Shown here one piece after another: positions 5,270-5,420 of a DNA stretch of 5,420 bases. The notes beneath the pieces were generated by a model that was given only the letters and a program-made list of their open reading frames with translations, had not been told where the DNA came from and made no database searches. The stretch lies in the NCBI GenBank assembly GCA_964569055.1, contig CAZMSZ010000470.1:1-5420 (forward strand), given 5' to 3'. Numbering within the stretch: the stretch's first letter is position 1; every line of letters begins with the position of its first letter. The position numbers and the translations under genes are program-made. This DNA is from JAWLGW01 sp964569055. Its GTDB lineage: Bacteria > Planctomycetota > J058.

Positions 5270-5420
5270 TCGCGTGTGCGACGGGTCGGGGGGGGCGGTG
5301 TGCGGTAGGCGCCCCGCTTCCCGGCCGCGTCGCACGTGCGATAAGCCGCCGGGGCGGCTGGCCCGCGTCGCACGTGCGACAACCCCCGGGCCTGCCGGCC
5401 CCGTCGCACGTGCGACAACC
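5269..5420. repeat. Array of palindromic repeats, running off the window
   Basis: The 14-base perfect palindrome GTCGCACGTGCGAC occurs at 5367-5380 and 5403-5416, with a 13/14 copy at 5329-5342 and a 12/14 copy at 5269-5282. A more degraded half-copy (GTGCGGTAGG) lies around 5300-5309. Steps between successive TGCG cores are 24, 36, 38 and 36 bases. The better copies share flanks: GCCC or GCCG before, and GATAA or GACAACC after. Two inter-copy segments also form hairpins (5344-5359 and 5388-5401). No gene is supported here. It may be a REP-like intergenic element, a cluster of protein-binding sites or a transcript-end structure. Confidence 0.75.

Noticed and set aside
4465..5418. Minus-strand open frame with repeated SHVRRG peptides
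   Set aside because: The repeated peptides are only the palindrome array read in frame because its step is close to 36 bases; the rest is antisense to bcp.
5269..5420. CRISPR array
   Set aside because: The conserved core is a 14-base palindrome with gaps of 22-24 bases (46 for the first), the gaps are themselves hairpins, and no cas gene is seen in the window.
1..5420. tRNA, rRNA, insertion sequence or riboswitch
   Set aside because: I saw no cloverleaf, rRNA core, transposase or terminal inverted repeats, and no known aptamer pattern.

Overview
The window is very GC-rich (roughly three quarters G+C by eye) and carries five protein genes. The bacterial genes, Shine-Dalgarno sites, extreme third-position GC, short hexamer repeats between genes and an Ala/Lys-rich protein tail fit a high-GC soil or marine bacterium, possibly a myxobacterium-like (Myxococcota) lineage. 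That placement is inference; there is no marker gene to confirm it.

Layout. (1) 1-750, minus: N-terminal 250 residues of a family 2 glycosyltransferase, cut by the window edge. (2) 997-2061, plus: a NodB-type polysaccharide deacetylase, divergent from the glycosyltransferase across a 246 bp gap. Together they look like the edge of a cell-surface polysaccharide locus. (3) 2062-2219: a convergent gap with hexamer repeats and a long imperfect inverted repeat. (4) 2220-3161, minus: an unrecognised protein with C-terminal HEAT-like repeats. (5) 3162-3328: a divergent control region with a good sigma70-type promoter for the HEAT gene and a weaker one for the next gene. (6) 3329-4420, plus: a full-length Pus10-type tRNA pseudouridine synthase, a family classically described from archaea and eukaryotes. 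(7) 4495-5253, plus: a Bcp/PrxQ peroxiredoxin with an added tail of about 100 residues made of SGR-type repeats and a histone-H1-like Lys/Ala segment; it has its own promoter and ribosome binding site. (8) 5254-5420: a gene-free array of palindromic repeats (core GTCGCACGTGCGAC, steps of 36-38 bp) running off the window.

The genes form no single obvious pathway. The glycosyltransferase and deacetylase fit surface glycan synthesis. Pus10 would act on the T-arm of tRNA, and Bcp would remove peroxides, perhaps near DNA or RNA because of its basic tail. The strongest points for follow-up are the Pus10 homologue in an apparently bacterial context, the tailed peroxiredoxin and the palindrome array.
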